From Bacillota bacterium (lineage in GTDB: Bacteria > Bacillota > Clostridia > Lachnospirales > WQUN01), in the NCBI GenBank assembly GCA_009782085.1, contig WQUN01000047.1:1-6785 (forward strand): a stretch of 6,785 nt of DNA, read 5' to 3'. A program made the position numbers and the translations under genes. Position 1 is the first letter of the stretch; each line of letters opens with the position of its first letter. Shown one piece after another: positions 5,590-6,785 of the stretch. The notes below the pieces were generated by a model. The model saw only the letters and a program-made list of their open reading frames with translations. It was not told the DNA's origin and did no database searches.

Positions 5590-6492
5590 GTGCGGTTTGT
5601 GCTAAAATGCACCACGGAGGTGATTCCGACGAATATCTTTACCCCCGCCGAAACAGTCGTCAACTATTCCGAATCGGCCAAAAATAAGGCCGCGCGGCCG
5701 GCCTGGGCCATGTTCGTTCTGGCCGCGCTGGCCGGGGTGTATATCGCGTTCGCCGGGGCCGCGGCCAACACCGCCGCCCACAGCCTCGCCGGCGTCTCCG
5801 CCGCCAGGCTCGCCGCCGGGCTGGTTTTCCCGGCCGGGCTGTGCATGGTGCTGCTGACGAACGCGGAGCTGGTCACGGGGAACTTCCTGATGAGCATTTC
5901 CGCGCTGAACCGGGACATAAAAATACGCCGGATCCTGAGGAACTGGGTCATCGTCTACATCGGCAACTTCGCGGGATCGGTGGCGGTCGCGGCGGGCTGC
6001 GCGTTCTTCGGGCAGCTGAACTGGTCCGGCGGCGCGCTGGCGGTCTACACCATCAACGCCGCCGCGAACAAGTGCGCCATGCCGCTGCAAAACGCCTTCG
6101 TCCTGGGGATATTCTGCAACATACTGGTCTGCACGGGCGTCCTGGCGAGCCTGATGGCCAAGGACGTTATCGGGCGCATAGCCGGCGCGTACTTCCCGGT
6201 GGCCTTTTTCGTGATCTGCGGCTTCGAGCACAGCGTCGCCAACATGTACACCGTCCCGGCCGGGCTCTTCGCGAATTCGATAGCCAGATACGCCGCGCTG
6301 GCCGCCGACGCCGGCGTGAACACGTCGCCCCTGACGTGGGGCGGCTTCCTGACGCGCCTGGCGATGGTGACCTTAGGGAACCTGGCCGGCGGCGCGGCTT
6401 TGGGCGCGGCGATGTGGGCGTGCGCGCGGCGGGCGCAAACGAAGGCGGACGGGGAAACGAAGGCGGACGGGGAAACAAAGGCAACGGGGTAA
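5590..6492 (+). CDS. Formate/nitrite transporter (FNT) family channel; start codon uncertain, tail truncated by a frameshift
   Basis: This is an inner-membrane channel of the FNT family, which moves formate, nitrite or hydrosulfide; the substrate cannot be told from sequence. Counting from GTG 5590 there are about six hydrophobic segments (roughly 39-60, 72-97, 116-140, 167-190, 197-220, 252-278). The family signatures AELVTGN (92-98) and GFEHSVANMY (211-220, central His214) are present, with Lys161 in the region of the conserved pore lysine. Relatives typically start near NIFTPAE, which is residues 15-21 here. The strongest ribosome binding site (5616-5624) lies just before an ACG codon (5629) with no ATG/GTG/TTG at proper spacing. 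GTG 5590, 5599 and 5620 are the canonical options and none has a good binding site. The C-terminus ends in three 6-residue repeats, the last carrying a 1-bp deletion that creates the stop. It is divergent from the toxin-antitoxin cassette. Confidence 0.9.
   Translation: MRFVLKCTTEVIPTNIFTPAETVVNYSESAKNKAARPAWAMFVLAALAGVYIAFAGAAANTAAHSLAGVSAARLAAGLVFPAGLCMVLLTNAELVTGNFLMSISALNRDIKIRRILRNWVIVYIGNFAGSVAVAAGCAFFGQLNWSGGALAVYTINAAANKCAMPLQNAFVLGIFCNILVCTGVLASLMAKDVIGRIAGAYFPVAFFVICGFEHSVANMYTVPAGLFANSIARYAALAADAGVNTSPLTWGGFLTRLAMVTLGNLAGGAALGAAMWACARRAQTKADGETKADGETKATG
5616..5624 (+). promoter_or_regulatory. Strong ribosome binding site of the FNT gene
   Basis: GGAGGTGAT is a near-perfect complement to the 16S rRNA 3' end. 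Eight bases after GGAGG comes ACG (5629-5631), followed by AATATCTTTACC (NIFT), which is where FNT proteins normally start. The GTG inside the site (5620) is too close to be served by it. Confidence 0.75.
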
Positions 6493-6527
6493 TGAAGGCG
6501 GACGGGGAAACAAAGGCGGACGGAGAC
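6439..6527 (+). repeat. 18-bp tandem repeats across the FNT stop codon
   Basis: Units at 6439-6456, 6457-6474, 6475-6491, 6492-6509 and 6510-6527 encode TKADGE-type hexapeptides. The third unit is 17 bp, lacking one base, which shifts the frame and makes the TAA at 6490-6492. The later units are in the +1 frame relative to the gene and run on to a TAG at 6573-6575. Confidence 0.88.
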
Positions 6528-6568
6528 ATGAAAGCCGGAAGCCGCTCAATGAATCAAGGGGGCGGCAA

Positions 6569-6591
6569 ATTTTAGCGGGATACGCTAAAAT
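6569..6591 (+). terminator. Hairpin at the end of the ancestral FNT frame, weak terminator candidate
   Basis: ATTTTAGCG (6569-6577) pairs perfectly with CGCTAAAAT (6583-6591) over a 5-nt loop. The stem contains the TAG that would have ended the unshifted FNT frame. It is AT-rich and has only a short T-containing stretch behind it. Confidence 0.35.
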
Positions 6592-6601
6592 ACGGTTGTT
6601 T

Positions 6602-6628
6602 TGTAGGGGACGCCGCCCTCGGCGTCCC
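6602..6628 (+). repeat. TGTAGGG-headed hairpin element
   Basis: TGTAGGGG leads into a stem GGGACGCCG (6607-6615) with CGGCGTCCC (6620-6628) and a 4-nt loop CCCT. It has the same layout as the elements at 3414, 3506, 3556 and 3637, with a different stem sequence. It lies downstream of the FNT gene. Confidence 0.8.
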
Positions 6629-6714
6629 GTTATTTTCGGAAGATTACAGGCGCCGGGACGCCCAGGGGGGCCTCCCCGACGATATATAGCCGTTCAACCT
6701 GAAAATAACCACAT

Positions 6715-6770
6715 TGTCATTCTGAGCGGAGCGAAGAATCTTTAGACCCTTCGCTTCGCTCAGGGTGACA
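6715..6770. repeat. Dispersed-type palindromic repeat
   Basis: Arms of 22 bp (6715-6736 and 6749-6770) pair with three non-Watson-Crick positions that are all G-T compatible, around a 12-nt loop. The TGTCATTCTGAGCG start with GCGAAGAATCTTT is a repeat type I have seen in many unrelated bacterial genomes. No gene is visible in 6629-6785. Confidence 0.75.
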
Positions 6771-6785
6771 GATGAAAAGATCGCT

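Noticed and set aside
5602..6529. Minus-strand and +1 plus-strand frames across the FNT gene (for example 5602-6231 minus and 5841-6575 plus)
   Set aside because: High-GC shadow frames of the channel gene without recognisable domains; only the 3' end of the +1 frame has meaning, as the shifted remainder of the tail.
6492..6575. Separate 27-residue gene starting at the TAATG junction
   Set aside because: It consists of the continuing 18-bp repeats and is better explained as the frameshifted end of the FNT gene.

Overview
The window looks like a chromosomal piece of a GC-rich, Clostridia-like member of the Bacillota, probably from an uncultivated lineage. The basis is the DUF1385 (YqhQ-like) gene running directly into prmC, an order known from Clostridia, and strong GGAGG-type ribosome binding sites. 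This assignment is an inference.

Layout. Positions 1-3267 (minus strand) hold a two-gene operon: a DUF1385 membrane protein (3267-1546) overlapping prmC (1556 to beyond the left edge). Both core genes are open and carry their family motifs, yet each is roughly doubled by an in-frame block of repeats in a loop: about 300 extra residues in PrmC and about 220 in the DUF1385 protein. Positions 3290-3866 hold no gene. They contain a promoter and a hairpin for the operon, a 250-bp nested inverted repeat, and an array of short palindromes. Positions 3867-5353 (minus strand) hold a two-gene cassette with an ATGA overlap: a Panacea (SocA/DUF4065) antitoxin-like protein followed by an unrecognised membrane protein, the presumed toxin. 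Positions 5354-5589 are an AT-rich divergent control region. Positions 5590-6492 (plus strand) encode a formate/nitrite-type channel whose best ribosome binding site points to an ACG codon, and whose repetitive C-terminal tail is cut short by a 1-bp deletion. The right end (6569-6785) holds more hairpin repeats.

The main theme is one repeat family. A short hairpin element beginning TGTAGGG occurs in intergenic DNA, and a version of it also lies inside prmC, where it is translated as FHP-containing peptides and has been amplified in multiples of 3 bp. Intergenic copies of the same motif repeat every 23 bp, which would break a reading frame, while the copies in prmC repeat every 21 bp. A 159-bp duplication in prmC differs only at synonymous sites. 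Together these suggest that the expanded PrmC is translated and under selection, comparable in principle to the Rickettsia palindromic elements that insert into genes.

The second candidate system is the Panacea pair with its unfamiliar three-helix membrane partner and a promoter flanked by a widely spaced inverted repeat.
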